A stretch of DNA of 64,000 nt from NCBI GenBank assembly GCA_020746105.1, contig CM036617.1, positions 134,753,845-134,817,844 on the forward strand, in the 5' to 3' direction. The translations under genes were made by a program, and so were the position numbers. The notes beneath the pieces were generated by a model, which saw only the letters and a list, made by a program, of their open reading frames with translations, did no database searches and was not told where the DNA came from. The stretch comes from Trogon surrucura. Taxonomy: Eukaryota; Chordata; Aves; Trogoniformes; Trogonidae. Below are positions 13,385 to 26,295 of the stretch, piece after piece. The stretch's first letter is position 1. Each line of letters starts with the position of its first letter.

Positions 13385-14936
13385 ACTTGCTGGTGAAACT
13401 CGAGAGTAAGAAGGAACTGCACAGGCAGTGGAAGCAGGGACAGGTATCCCAGAAGGAATATAGGGAGACTGCCTGGTTGTGTAGGGATGGGGTCAGGAAG
13501 GCTAAGGTGCAGCTGGAGCTGAGCTTGGCAAGGATGCAAAGAATAATAAGGCCTTCTACAGGTATGCCATACAGAAAAGGTCAAAGAAAGTGCACCCCCT
13601 GCTGATGAGCAAGACTGGCAAGCTAGTAACAATAGAGGAGGAGAAGGCTGAACCAGCTGTTTTGAGTCACTGGCAACTTCTCTTCCCACACCTCTTGAGT
13701 GGATGGATCACAAGACAGGGACTAAGGGAGCAAAGAGAAGATCATGCTTCTGACCACCTGAGGAACATGAACATATATAAATCTATGGGACCTGAGGGAA
13801 TTGGTTGATGTAGTTGTCAAGCCACTTGAAAAGCCATTTCAAAAGTCATGGCAGTCAGAGTGAAGTTCCTGGTGAACTGGAAAAAGGAATACATTGCACC
13901 CATTTTTAAAAAGAGTGGAAAGGAGGACCCTTGGAACTACCAACCTGTCAGCTTCATCTCTGTGCCTGAGAAAATAATGGAACAGATCCTCCTAGAAGCT
14001 TTTCTAAGGCATGTCAAGGGCAGGGAGGTGATTCAGAACAGCCAGCATGGCTTCACCAAGGGCAAGTCCTGCCTGACCATCCAAGTGGCTTTCTATGATG
14101 GAGTGACTACAGCAGTGGATAAGGGAAAAGCTATGGATGTCGTCTCTCGGGACTTTTGTAAGGCCTTTGACATGATCCCTCACAACATCCTTCTCTCTAA
14201 ATTGGAGACATATGGATTTGGTGGGTGGACTGTTTAGTGAATGAGGAGTTGGTTGGATAGTTGCACCCAGGGGACAGTGGCCAATGGATTGATGTCCAGA
14301 TGGAGACAGGTGGCAAGTGGTGTCCCTCAGGGGTCTGTGATGGGATCAGTGCTGTTTAGTATCTTCATCGATGATGTAGACAGCAGGATCAAGTGCATCC
14401 TCAGTAAGTTTGCAGATCACATCAAACTGAATGATGTGGTTGACACACCTGAGGGATGGGATGCCTTCCAGAGGACCCTGGACAAGCTGGAGAAGTGGGT
14501 CCATGTGAAACTCATGAGGTTCAACAAGGCCAATTACAATGTCCTGCACCTAGGTTGGGGCAATCCCTGATATCAATACAGGCTGTGGGGTGAAGGGATT
14601 GGAGAAGCCTTGTAGACAAGGACTTGAGAACATTGGTGAATGGAAAACTGGACATGAGTCAGCAGTGTGTGCTCACAGCCTATCAGGCTGCATCAAAAGA
14701 AGTCTGGCAAACAGGCCCCTCTGCTTCACTCTGGTGAGCCTCCAGCTGGAGTGTGTCCATTTCTGGAGGCCTCAGCACAAGAAAGACCTGTTGAAGCAGG
14801 TCTAGAGGGCCACAAAGATGATCAGGCGTTTGGAGCACCCCTTCTGTGAAGAAAGACAGAGAGTTGGGATTGTTCAGCCTGGAGAAGGCTCTGGGGAGGC
14901 CTTATTGTGGCCTATCAATAATTAAAGGAGGCCTCA
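13385..14936 (+). mobile_element. CR1 LINE, ORF2 remnant lacking the 3' end
   Basis: The order of ORF2 is kept: endonuclease-RT linker, [70 protein letters not shown]. The RT signature FADD is FADH here. It stops abruptly where the next CR1 begins, so its 3' end is lost. Confidence 0.9.
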
Positions 14937-15411
14937 CTACACGAGGGACATTGAGATGCTGGAGAGGGTACAGAGGCGGCTACCAAGCTGGTAAAGGGCT
15001 TAGAACATAAATCTTGTGAGGAAAGGCTGAGGGATCTGGGGCTGTTTAGCCTAGAGAAGAGGAGATTGAGAGGAGACCTCATCGCTCTCTACAACTACCT
15101 GAAGGGAGGTTGTAGAGAGGCAGAGGTTGGTCTGCTTTCCCTAGTGGAGAGTGATAGGACGAGGGGAAATGGATCCAAATTGTGCCAGGCGAGGTTCAGG
15201 TTGGATATTAAGAAGAATCTATTTACTGAGAGGGTTGTCAGGCATTGGAACAAGCTGCCCGGGGAGGTGGTTGTGTCACCATCCCTGGAAGTGTTTAAGA
15301 GACAGGTGGATGTTGCACTAGGAGGCCAGCCAGTTGATAGGGCTGGAACAAAGGCTGGACTAGATGATCTTCAAGGTCTCTTCCAACTGAAACTATTCTA
15401 TGATTCTATAT
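14937..15411 (+). mobile_element. CR1 LINE 3' fragment
   Basis: A 5'-truncated copy of another subfamily, with a 3' end of TTCTATGATTCTATA. An open stretch at 15066-15440 covers the C-terminal ORF2 domain ([20 protein letters not shown]). Confidence 0.9.
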
Positions 15412-16338
15412 ATTCATCAACGACCTGGATGAGGGAGTAGAGTGCGTCAGTGGGTTTGCTGATGACATGAAACTGGAAGGAACGGCTGGCACACCAGAAG
15501 GCCGTGTTGCCATTCAGTGAGACCCAGACAGGCTGGAGAACTGGACATGGAGAAATATTATGAAGTTCAACAAGGGCAAGTGTAGAGTTTCGCACCTGGG
15601 AAAAAAAAACCCCATGTGCCAGTATAGGTTGGGGACTGAACTGCTGGAGACCAGAGTAGGGAAAAGGGACCTGGGGGTCCTGGTGGACAGCAGGATGACC
15701 ATGAGCCAGCAATGTGCCCTTGTGGCCAAGAAGGCCAATGGCATCCTGGGGTGTGTTAGAAGGGGAGTAGCAAGTAGGTCAAGAGAGGTCCTCCTGCCCC
15801 TATACTCTGCCCTGGTGAGGCCACATCTGGAATCTTGTGTCCAGTTCTGGGCCCCTCAGTTCAAGAGAGACAGGGAACTGCTTGAGGGAGTCCAGTGCAG
15901 AGCCACAGAGATGACGAAGGGAGTGGAACATCTCCCTTATGAGGAAAGGCTGAAGGAGCTGGGTCTCTTTAGCTTGGAGAAGAGGAGGCTGAGGGGTGAC
16001 CTCATTAATGTTTATTAATATGTCAAGGGGGAGTGTCAGGAGGACTGAGCCAGGCTCTTTTCAGTGACGTCCACTGACAGGACAAGGGGCAATGGGTACA
16101 AGCTGGAGCATAGGAGCTTCCACAAAAATATTAGAAAAAACTTTTTCACTGTGAGGGTGACAGAGCGCTGGCACAGGCTGCCCAGGGAGGTTGTGGAGTC
16201 TCCTTCTCTGGAGACTTTCAAAACCCTCCTGGACACGTTCCTGTGTGGCTGCCCTAGGGGATCCTGCTCTGGCAGGCAGGTGGAACCAGATGATCTCTAG
16301 AGGTCCCTTCCAACCGCTCATATTCTATGATTCTGTGT
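15412..16338 (+). mobile_element. CR1 LINE, 5'-truncated
   Basis: Begins in the RT domain at [12 protein letters not shown], directly after the tail of the preceding CR1. It runs through [18 protein letters not shown] to a complete 3' end. An open stretch at 15560-16018 is 152 codons long. Confidence 0.9.
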
Positions 16339-18850
16339 CCCTGATGGTAGATGAGAAAACAAGTATTTCATGGAAAAAAAAGGTAGTGAAAAGTTCCCAT
16401 CTGCTAAGTCAGTAAGAGTCTCTGTTAGCTTTTTTAACCCAGAAGGGATTTGTATATGTCAGCTATGGAGCAGTTAGAACACTCTCCTAGATCCCTGACT
16501 GGCAGCTCCAATTCTGGGACATTTAAAATGAATTTATCCTGTCATCAGCCCACCTATTCGCAATGGAAAACATTATGGCTCTCAAGTTATTCTGCCTCCA
16601 GTTTTTTGAATTTCTCTAATGAAGCAACAAGCTCTCACAGTGCTACAGTGTTCTGATGTTTTCAAAACAAATTCATGCTTTTGGTGGTTACCAAAACTAT
16701 TACTAATCTTTAGCAGTCTTTCATATAAATGAAAATTTCTTTGTTGTTGCTTTAATCCAGAGATCACACTGGTCACTGGTAGTAACAGCAGTGACCACTT
16801 GAGGCAGAACAGCTAGTTAGACAAATTTATTTTCAAAACTAAATATAGTCCTTTTGTACGTAATAACAATTCCCCATGAGTTTTCAAGATGTCCAGTGAC
16901 ATTAACATTACTGCATCATATTTTTCTAATGCTCTTTTTAAAATTTAAACACGTAAAGCTGACATATTTTTGTGCAGTTTGTGATACATAAATATTTTTG
17001 GGAGGTTGAAGCTGGAGTATCAATCTATGAAACAAAACTTCACTCTACCAGACTGTTGCAGGGGAATTTCCTGTTCACATAATGTAGAAGATCGAAGTCT
17101 CAATTCAATTTCATTTCAGGACAGATATTAAGAAAATAATTTTCTGAAATCTGCTAGATTCCTAACAATCTTGAATGTCAAAGAAATTCTTGCAACAACA
17201 TCTGTCAAACACAACCAGTGCTTGTAATAATTCCACATTTCTTTGAGTCATACATCTATTTAAGAGATATCTGAAAGATAATTGCCATTAAACATTTTTA
17301 TGGGTAAGAGCTGGAAGGCATGTCCAATGATGTGTTCTTTTTAATGTACTCTTTGGTGTGACATCTGGAAAAGCTAAAGCACTGTATAGAGAAGAGAAAC
17401 AGTCTGTCACAGAGAAAAAAAGCCAGAGGTTCTCTCACTAGTTTGTGGACTTAAGAGAGCAGAGCTGTCGTCTGTGTCTTACAGATAAGAAAGGAATCAG
17501 TTGATAAGTATTACTTCTGACGTTTCCCACCCACACACCTCCCAACCCCTATTCCTGCTTCTGTAGTTAGAAAAAATTTACAGAGAAACTTTTTGTCTTC
17601 ACTTTTGGTAGTTGATAAAGGTGTCTTCAGAGAAACTTAGGTATTAGCGGGAAAAACCTACTGCATGTATACAGCACCATATTCTTTTATATGTGAATAC
17701 TTCACATACTCAACTCGCAAGATCCCTAAATTTCAACAATGCTGTGCATTCAATAAACACATTAGACTGCACACTGCCACCATGCGATCTCCTCCACAGT
17801 AGACCTTTTTCAAAGCTTAAATGCACATACAGACATTACACTGTTCTGTGGCACCTAACCTGCAGAAGACTTTCATATCCAAGATATGCTTTCTTGGGTT
17901 ATTGCTGCGAGATGCAAATATTCTCTGTCCTTACTCTGATAGATTTAAGAAACCCTGCTTGAAAAGGTACATAACTACAGTGTTTGAATTACTCAGCTTC
18001 AGCTGATGACCACAGTCAAACAGATTTTTTTGAAGTATGGGCCATATAATTTTGGATAAAATGTGTCTTACAGCTGAGTATCTCAGAGCACAAGCACAGA
18101 GACAGCATCTATGTGAGATAAATTTATATTGTCTCCAAAGACACACATGATTTTTGTAATAAATAAAAATGCTAACAACTTGATTTTCTCCATAAAATTT
18201 CAATTTTCCTACTGCAGTATTTAACAAATTGTTGCAATAGAATGCTACTCAGGAGCACACCCTTCCAATGGAAACCAACAGTAGTGTCTCTTAGATCCCA
18301 TATTTAATGCATGTATTTCATGATCTGTGATGATTTAGGAGAGGGAACATCACCTCCATGCTAGATCTCGCAAGACAGCTTTTTCAGCATCATAACACAG
18401 GTACTAATTCAAAGATCCATGCTCTTCACTGAGAAAGTGCTGTACGTTTAATTTCCTGGAACATCCTATGCACACTTATAATGAGATCGTGATCCATCTA
18501 CTTTTCAGGATATGTCATGATTAGTTTACAAAGTTTGGAAAAAATCGCCCATATACACACACTCAAAGTGTTTTTAGTTCATGTGTGTGTGTGACAATCC
18601 ATATGGTGTGGCCATATCAATGTGACATTTTGTCAAATTATGTGGTAACATTACATTTAATCAAGAGGAGGTAGAGGACCTGTCTAAAAGATACTGGTAC
18701 ACAAAATCATGTTAACTCTAACCATATCCCATTGGCATAATGACCAAAATGTTTTTTAGTATTCTCAAGATTCTTTTTGAAACTGAATACTTCAGCCAAG
18801 GTTTTATTACTTACTTTAATTTAAATTACAAAATGCTCATAGCCATTTTA
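16339..18850. other. No identified gene
   Basis: AT-rich sequence with short open frames only; nothing recognised on either strand. Confidence 0.5.
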
Positions 18851-19175
18851 TAGAATCCTAAAAGAGTTTTGTCTGGAAGAGACCTTCAAGATCATTGAGT
18901 CCAACCTTAGTCTGCGCCTTATCAACACCACTAAACCAAGTTTCTAAGCACAACATCCACTTATCTCTTAAACTCCTTCAGGGATGGTGACTCAACCACC
19001 TCCCTGGGCAGGCTATTCCAACACCTGACAACTCTTTCAGTAAAGAAATTCTTCCTAATATCCAACCTGAACCTCCCCTGGCACAACTTAAGGCCATTTC
19101 CCTTTGTGTTATCACTTGCTACTAGGGAGAAAAGACCAACTCTTGCCTTGCTACAATCTCCTTTCAGGTAGTTGC
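18851..19175 (-). mobile_element. CR1 LINE 3' fragment
   Basis: The - strand reading [20 protein letters not shown] and [20 protein letters not shown] is the CR1 ORF2 end. The 3' terminus lies at the left edge. Confidence 0.9.
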
Positions 19176-20154
19176 AGATCAAAAAGGCAACTTCCTTGTC
19201 CAGTGATGTTTTAAAGCAGAGATAGTGTTCATTAGGGAAAATAAAAGTAGAATTAACTTAATTACTTAAAACTGGGAGCTGTTGGAAGCAGTAATTATGA
19301 AGATGGAAGACAACTAAATGAACTCTATATTGCCACAAATTTGTCCAGTCAGTTTACAAAGTTATCTCCACTGTAAGATTACTTGTTGTTAAACCTAGTC
19401 AGATTGCTACACACATTTCTATACCATTTCTTTGTCTATGCTATCTGTGTGACTACTGAAAAGCATTTGTGAGAGAGTACTAGAACCGTAACAGTTTTGA
19501 GAAAAGATGTAAAGTAAATAACAGTGGAAAAGGTTCAAAGGCAAATGTGGCAGAATCACACAGAAGATTTAAAGCTATGTTAAAAGAAAGGGTTACAGAG
19601 GCTGAATTTTGTTATATATTCCGATTTCTCAGTTTGCACACAGATTTGGGATTTGACTAGCTGTAAATTAATTTAGACCACAATGAGTAAAACATATCTG
19701 TATCTGTGGGATAATATGGATCACAGTAATACTCCTCCTAGCGATGCAAGCATTGTGACTACTAAACCCGTGTCTTGTTACTTCCGCTAAGTCGAATCTC
19801 AATCATTTATGGAAGTAATATTTGCAAATTGGATTCTGATATTAAGGTGAAGGGAAGTGACCTATTGCAAGGAAAGAAAGGTCAGCAAGGACCTATTTTT
19901 TGCAGTATGCAAGAACATTTTCAGTATTTAGGGCATTGGCAAATACAGAAATACATAGCTACCAGTGACCTGAGAGATAGAACAGAGATAGAACTGGTTT
20001 CAGCCACAGTGTAATCAAACATATTAAACTATGCAGGCACTACAGGAAAAGGGAAAAAATCAGACTGATGTAGGTGGGAGGAAGATTTGGACTTTAGGAG
20101 GGAGATTAGACGTTTGGGAAGGTTTGAACAACTGAATAGGTATCTATCTTCAGA

Positions 20155-20472
20155 CTAGTGAACCAAGGCATCATATTCCTCTGAGAGACTATCAAAGTGG
20201 GAGGTTAAACAATTCAATCCTGGTATTCTGCTTGTTTCAGTCATTTTGGAAGCTGACACCAAACTGGTCACCTCCATCTCCCTCAGCTCCCAGCTGCCAT
20301 TTGAGAAGGTCTCAATCCCCAGTGTTGAGAATTCAGTTTTTACTGTCTCAGGGAAGTGATTCTGGTTCCCAGTCCTCAAAGCAGAGAAAATTCCTTCCCA
20401 AATCTTTCCAATATGCACCCTTAAGGAAGCAAAGACACATGGTCTGGTCATCACCGGAGAAGCAATAAACAA
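20155..20472 (-). other. Unrecognised open frame with a possible terminal-exon shape
   Basis: A pyrimidine-rich TTTGCTTCCTTAAG on the - strand is followed by about 90 open codons ending TAG. The text is protein-like (VHIGKIWEGIFSAL, then NGSWELREMEVTSL). KIWxGI recalls the box-1 of type I cytokine receptors, but nothing else confirms this and no upstream exon was found. Confidence 0.2.
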
Positions 20473-21071
20473 CTGTAAATAGAGTCAGTCGTGCTGTAAA
20501 TAGAGTCAGTAGTGAATGGTTTCTTTTATGCCTCTTAATGTAAAAGAAAAAGAATCAGAAGTGAATTTGCGTTCACGCCTTGAATGGACTTTTGGATGCA
20601 AAAGAAAGAGAGCAAAAAAGAGTCAGCATATTGACCTTTCTCTTGCAGGAGGAAGAGCATTAGGATCCATAACCCACAGTATCTTGTAGTAGGCAGAGGC
20701 CTCCAGGCACCAGAGAAGCAGGTTGAAACAGGTTGGTAGCAATAAGAATATCAGACCAAAACAGGCTCATTGGGTTGGCAGGATAGTAAGGCTGTTGGAG
20801 AGAAAAGCAGCAGCAAGTAGTTAAGAAGAGGCTGGGAGAGATAAAGAATCACACACTTCTGTTCAAAAAGATTTCAGTGCAGGTCCAAGAGACAGAAAGA
20901 TATATGGGCCACAGGGAGAATTAAAAGGGAATAAAAAATAAAGTTTTATGAAGAGTAGAGGTGTTGGGAAGAGAAAGTGGGTGGAGTGTTGCAGAAATAT
21001 ATCCATTTCCCTCCCCTTTTCTTTAAGGGTATTTCTCTCAGAGCTTTTCCTTTCTTTTCTCCTCCCCACAG

Positions 21072-21220
21072 CTACCAGACAAGCTGGGAAGAAGAGATTG
21101 TCTCTGAACTTAGTAGTGTGTCGTGGCACGGAAGATAGAAAACAAATAAACAGAGTTGACAACTGTGGTAACCACAGGAGCAAAGCCTGCTCAGTGACAA
21201 GGATGAGAAATCTTCGAGAG
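21072..21220 (+). CDS. KEL: Candidate KEL leader exon with initiator ATG
   Basis: A strong internal-exon signature: a long pyrimidine tract ending CCCCACAG precedes it and a GAG|GTAAGG donor follows. The only ATG in the exon is at 21203, with A at -3. It codes for MRNLRE and ends in phase 0, exactly the phase needed to join the transmembrane exon at 26154. That would give a 719-residue protein. Against it, the coding part is shorter than the human cytoplasmic leader, the intron would be 4.9 kb, and the six residues show no homology. Other leader exons remain possible. The first 131 nt would be 5' untranslated, with at least one more upstream exon. Confidence 0.35.
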
Positions 21221-24200
21221 GTAAGGAAATGTATCTGCCTTGCAGTCTGCCTGAGGTAGCTACGTTGCACCCTTCTCATTTTCTTCTCCTTTCCTATTCC
21301 TGTCACAGCTACCTTGCCTATTGCTCTAGGGAACTGGATGAGTTGAGTTTTTGACATTTTGTATCCAGAAGGGGCTTATTCAGGTCTCAGAATTAATGAT
21401 GTGAGATGTACTGTGAGGATTTAGGGGTTCTTGTTCTTCCTAGTAGTCATGCTAATGGCCATTTGGAGGCTGTATTCAGATCTGTTTGAAGAACTGAGCA
21501 ATAAGTAATCATCGTCATCTGATTATTTGCATCTTTTATTGTATCCCTGTTTTTTCAACAAATTATTTTAAGAAAATACTTATGCAGAAACATGCAAATT
21601 TTTTCTCCACAAATAATTGTAAGTATAGATTAGTTTTCTGACTGTAAGAATGGCATGCTAAGCCTAATAGCTCTGCACATTGCCCTTTTCCTCATTCGAT
21701 GTCTTAGTTAAATAACTACTAACGTGCTAATTGCATGTTTACAGACAGATCACACTGAAATGAACTGTTGGCTCAGTGTTGCTAAAATGTACAAAAAAAT
21801 CGAGGACAATAGATATAAGTAAATATTTTTATGTAACTAAGTAATATAAAAAAGAATTGTGTGTATTTTGTTACGTTGAGAGCTGTTCAGTGTTGCACGA
21901 GCTGTGGCTGTAATGAAAACAGTCACTTTCTCTTTTCTGCTTTTTTTTCTGGCTGAAGAATTTGCAGAAATGTTTGGTTTGTATATCCATTCTCATATTT
22001 CTGTGTGATAAAGATCAGACAACAATCATATGCTTCAAACCTTCAGTAGCCCAGAAAATAATGCAACAGACTTTCTATTTAGTTGCTTATATTAGCAAGT
22101 ACTATGCTTTGAATACTGGCTAAAATATTTCTCAAATAGATAGGTTTGCTGACAAAATACAGATGTAAAAAAGTGTTGAAATTTTTGTGAGTGTTGGGGC
22201 ATTAGTCTGAAAACATCATCTGCATGGCTATTGTGATAAACGTAATTTGGGTAACAGCTCAAGTCAGTAATTCATGAATAATCTACTGGCTGAAAAACAA
22301 TACTCCTAAATTGTCTGGTAAATAGTTATGAAAAATAACTCCACTCTCTGCTTTCGGTCTTTTTATTTTAATTTACTTTATTTTTGTAAAAATTGGATTC
22401 TGCTTCTTCTGCAACAGTTCTAAACACTGAGACAATGCAAAATGAGGAAGAATTAGGCAGAAGAACTTCAACCTATCTGCAGAATTCAGGAATGGTTCAC
22501 AAACAAAAAGAAGGAGCTGGTGAAGAAAAAAATCCAAATATTTTGGCTAATGTAGTTGCATCAAACAATTCTTCCTGAAGTGATAATAGTACCGGTCAAG
22601 GTTCTGCTAGCCTAAGTTATGCTCACATTTTAATCGAATGATTCATACAGTAGATAAATACAAAATTATTCATTTTATAATTGAGGACAATTAGAAGTCA
22701 GCTTTTAGTGATTTTACAGGCTTTTGGTATCACTTAGGTACAGTTATTTAAATTTGAGCGCTTGCACTATCTTAAAAGTATGAAATAACTGAAACTGTAC
22801 TGGAAATTTCATTCATCACTCTTCTCACTTATTTGTAAGTGAGCTCCATATAAAAAACTCTGTCAGAAATTAAAGGCTCTTTATCCTTTTCCACAGTCTT
22901 GCTTGAACTATTCACTTGTATCTTGATATGGAACATGCTGGATGAGCCAGCCAAGCCTCAAAACATACCACAATGACATGTTACTCCTTCCTGCAAGATA
23001 TCTAATGTTCTTCCATCCTTGACCAAGGATCACTGAATTAGGAAAGACTGTATTTCAGTGCCTGTGAACCACTTAGTCCATTTATAGCATGAAAGTGAAG
23101 TTCATACTGGGTAAAGAATCTGGAAGTGATATTGCCCAGGTTAGTATTTTTTATATAAGAGTACTGAACGAGCAGATATTCAACTGTCTAGATTTCTTTA
23201 AGCTGTTGTCATGAAAAATTTATAAGGGACAACAAAGTATGACCACCCTACTCTTTTTTTCTCTGTTTATGTAGCTCCACAAGTTCTCCCAAATCCAGCC
23301 CGAGTAGCAGAGACAAGATTAGAAAGACATTCCCTATGAAAATTGAAGTGTTTGAAGAACACTTTTTATCCTTATGGCTCACATAACACAGGCCTTAATC
23401 CACTTTCTATGTAGAGGTACACAACCAATTTCCACTCCCCGTCTCTTCTTTTGAGGAATGCTATTTTTTTGGGTATGTTATTATCAGCCAGGTACTTCTC
23501 TAGTTGTTTCACACTGGAGTCTTGAGGAGGACACTCTAGTTATTTTACGTATTTTTAAAAATCTATTATTTGATGCATTTTCCATTGCAAAGGGAACATT
23601 ATATGTAGGCCTAATATAGACCTATGGAAGTTTGGCAGAAATCACAGTGACAATCTTGAAATACCAGTTTCTTGTTAGTATCTCTACAGCCATGCCTTTT
23701 ACTACTTGAAAGAGAGAAACAGATGTCCTCTGATAACTGAAGAATTAAAAATGATAAATATTTCTGAGTAATTTTGGGCCAGATTTTTGATGTGAAACAC
23801 AAGAAGTCTGTTGCGACAGAGAATTTGGGACCTTTATGAATGTAAGTCATTCACTCCGTCCTAAATGGTGAGAGATGCACATTGGTGAGGTCTTGCACAT
23901 TGAAGAACATTTTTCTTCTTACTTTTCAGACAGACCAATATTCTTTCGCTCACTTCCCTGACGTACTCTTAGCATGTGACACTTACTCTCTGCTTGAGGA
24001 ATAAAAGCTGAAATGTTTTACTACAGAGACATACAAAAGGAATTTGGATTTCCTTCTTTGTATTTCCTACACGGTACTTTGCCAGTATGATCAAGTTCTG
24101 CATCTAGTAGCTTTTAATGCCAGGATTCACTTGTATGTACTTGTTTTCTATTGAGTTATTCTAAATAAAGAAATCAAGTGAACAGGATTTTAAAGGGAGA

Positions 24201-24599
24201 AAAGCAGTTAGGTATTTAATCCTTGTTAGCAGTTTCCGCGAGTCAAGTAAGCTGACATATGTTTTTGAGAGACTTCTGTTAATGATTAAATAAAATGTAC
24301 ATTTGAAAGATAAAATTTTGAGGTCTATTTTTGGATTTGTTTTGGTATTTTTTGTTCTGGTAATTTTTATGTACAGGAATTGTACACAGTATGCTAGGCA
24401 AGATGGCTAGCAGCAAACTCATTTGCTTCCTTAGCCTTTCCTCAGGTGAAGGGGTATATATTGCGAGGTACTTAATTCTTGTAGGATTTTTCTTCATTTC
24501 TTCTTGTGATTTTTGTAAAGATCTATGTTTTCTGGTTTTGTGGCAAAGAAGATGATAGATACTAAGTACCGTGACAAATGCAGTTTAGCTGCTGCATGT

Positions 24600-25045
24600 A
24601 GTGGAGTAGCAAGGGCAGACAAGGGAAGACAATCTAGAACTTCGGAGTCAGGATAAAGCAGGCAAGAACGATTCTACCAACAAGGGGTGCACCCACAAAG
24701 CATGGGAATGAGGCAGGTAAGGCAAGTCTGGTGACAGTAGCCAGGGTCAACCAAGAGTGTCGATTGCCAGGCAAGTCAAACCTGCAGAATCAAGTCTCTA
24801 GGTTAAGGTCAGCATCCGGATCAACGGAGTACATGCTGCAACATAGCTCAGATGGACATCGTACATGAGAGCTGCAAAAAGCAGCTCCCAAGTGAAGAAG
24901 TGGGCACATTCATCAAGGCTGCTTCTAACTTTTCCTCAAAAAGCTCCAAGACCTGTCAAGGTTCCTCATACATCTTGCTTTTATCAGAGAATCAGGCTTG
25001 AGCACAGGAAGCTAAACCTGAGGCTGTAGGTGCAGTACAGGTCAG
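24600..25045 (+). repeat. Unclassified interspersed repeat, copy 2
   Basis: Homologous to 9880-10300 in the same orientation: GATTGCCAGGCAAGTC, AAGTCTCTAGGTTAAGGTCAG, GCTGCAACATAGCTCAGAT. It lies upstream of the KEL transmembrane exon. Confidence 0.55.
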
Positions 25046-26153
25046 GTCATGACACTGACATGAAAGACTCTCAAAGTAGCACTTCTGTCAGCTTTCATAC
25101 TTACAAGATTTACTCCTTGCTTGCTATACTGTTTCTTCTCTATCCCGCTTCCTTCCAGGTTTTCCATTATCTTGTGTTTTTTTCTTCTCTTCTGCCTCCT
25201 TTTTCTCATTGTATATTCTTATTATTTCACTTTTCATTTTTTTCAGTTCTTTCTCTTTCCTTGTTTTACCAGCATCCATTCCCATGGCTGTTCTATTGTA
25301 ATCTGGTGTTCTTTAATGTTATGTACATTGAAGTAGGTAGAAGCAGTAGACACACACAGTAAATGTCATTTTATCTAACTTTATCCAGGTAGACATTAGG
25401 GATGTATCCTAACATACTCGCCTAGCTTCCTTTGCAATCAATGGAGAAAAAGACAAGTAACTCTAGAGGAGTTTAAGTTCAAGTCATCCTAAGAGAGATG
25501 TCTAAAACGGAAGCTGTACTCAGAACATGCCTAGCCTTCTCCACTGACTAAAATGACACACCTAGATTATGAACACAACTAAATTCAAGTGAGTAAAACC
25601 TGCCTGTATATAGGATCTTCTCTGTGACTTACAGCTTACTGCAGTTTTTAGAATAGGACAAATTTTTCTCCAACTTGAACTGGAATAGGGGGTTTAGAAT
25701 GCAGGAGTTATTTCTTCAGGAGAGATCTGAAATTAGTGCTCAGGTTGCCAGACTGTAACAGAACAAACAACCACCAGTCCTAGCCATCCTGTTATCAGCT
25801 TTATGGGCTCAAAAAGGCTTTGATATCTTCAGGAGGTATACGCAAGGTGTTTCCATAAACCAGAAGGAATTATGGAGGGACAGACCTTCTCATGGCAAGC
25901 GGGCTTTTCGATGCATAATTCATAACACTGTGCAACAAATGTAGCTGGAAAAGACAGAAAAATGAAGGAGGTGAGAAATGCCCTGGGAGTACAGTCATCT
26001 AGATGATATGGATGACATTGGTATTCTGGCACTATCCCTGTGAGTGATTTTCTAGCAGATTAGGTGGAAGACAGAGTATGTCACCACTGGTAACTTTAAT
26101 ATGAACTTTCCTTTCTTTATTTTTTCTGTTTTTTCTCATTTTTCTCTCTTCAG

Positions 26154-26295
26154 ACCTGTGCCGAGGAGCTGAGAACAGGTGCAAGAAAGGAACGATGCCT
26201 TCAGGGGAAAAGCCTACTTCTGTGCACACTTCTTCTCAGTAACCTTCTTGGCTTTACACTAGTTATCACCTACATCCTGATGAATTGTGGTCTAG
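26154..26295 (+). CDS. KEL: KEL exon 3: cytoplasmic stub, transmembrane anchor, XK-linking Cys
   Basis: Bounded by TTCTCTCTTCAG and GTATAAT; starts in phase 0 and ends with one base of a split Gly codon. It encodes a basic stretch ([11 protein letters not shown]), then about 22 hydrophobic residues ([20 protein letters not shown]), then MNCGL. The NCG Cys (26286-26288) aligns with human Kell Cys72, the residue that bonds XK. Confidence 0.93.

Noticed and set aside
20863-21357. 164-codon open frame on the - strand
   Set aside because: Low-complexity, pyrimidine-tract-driven composition, antisense to the candidate KEL leader exon; no recognisable domain.
22393-22578. Acidic 61-codon open frame upstream of KEL as cytoplasmic exon
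   Set aside because: The plausible internal donor is in the wrong phase and the frame ends in a stop; no similarity to the Kell leader beyond acidity.
25699-25743. Alternative KEL leader (ATG to CAG|GTTGCC)
   Set aside because: Phase fits, but the donor is weak and there is no supporting homology; the candidate at 21072-21220 has better splice sites.
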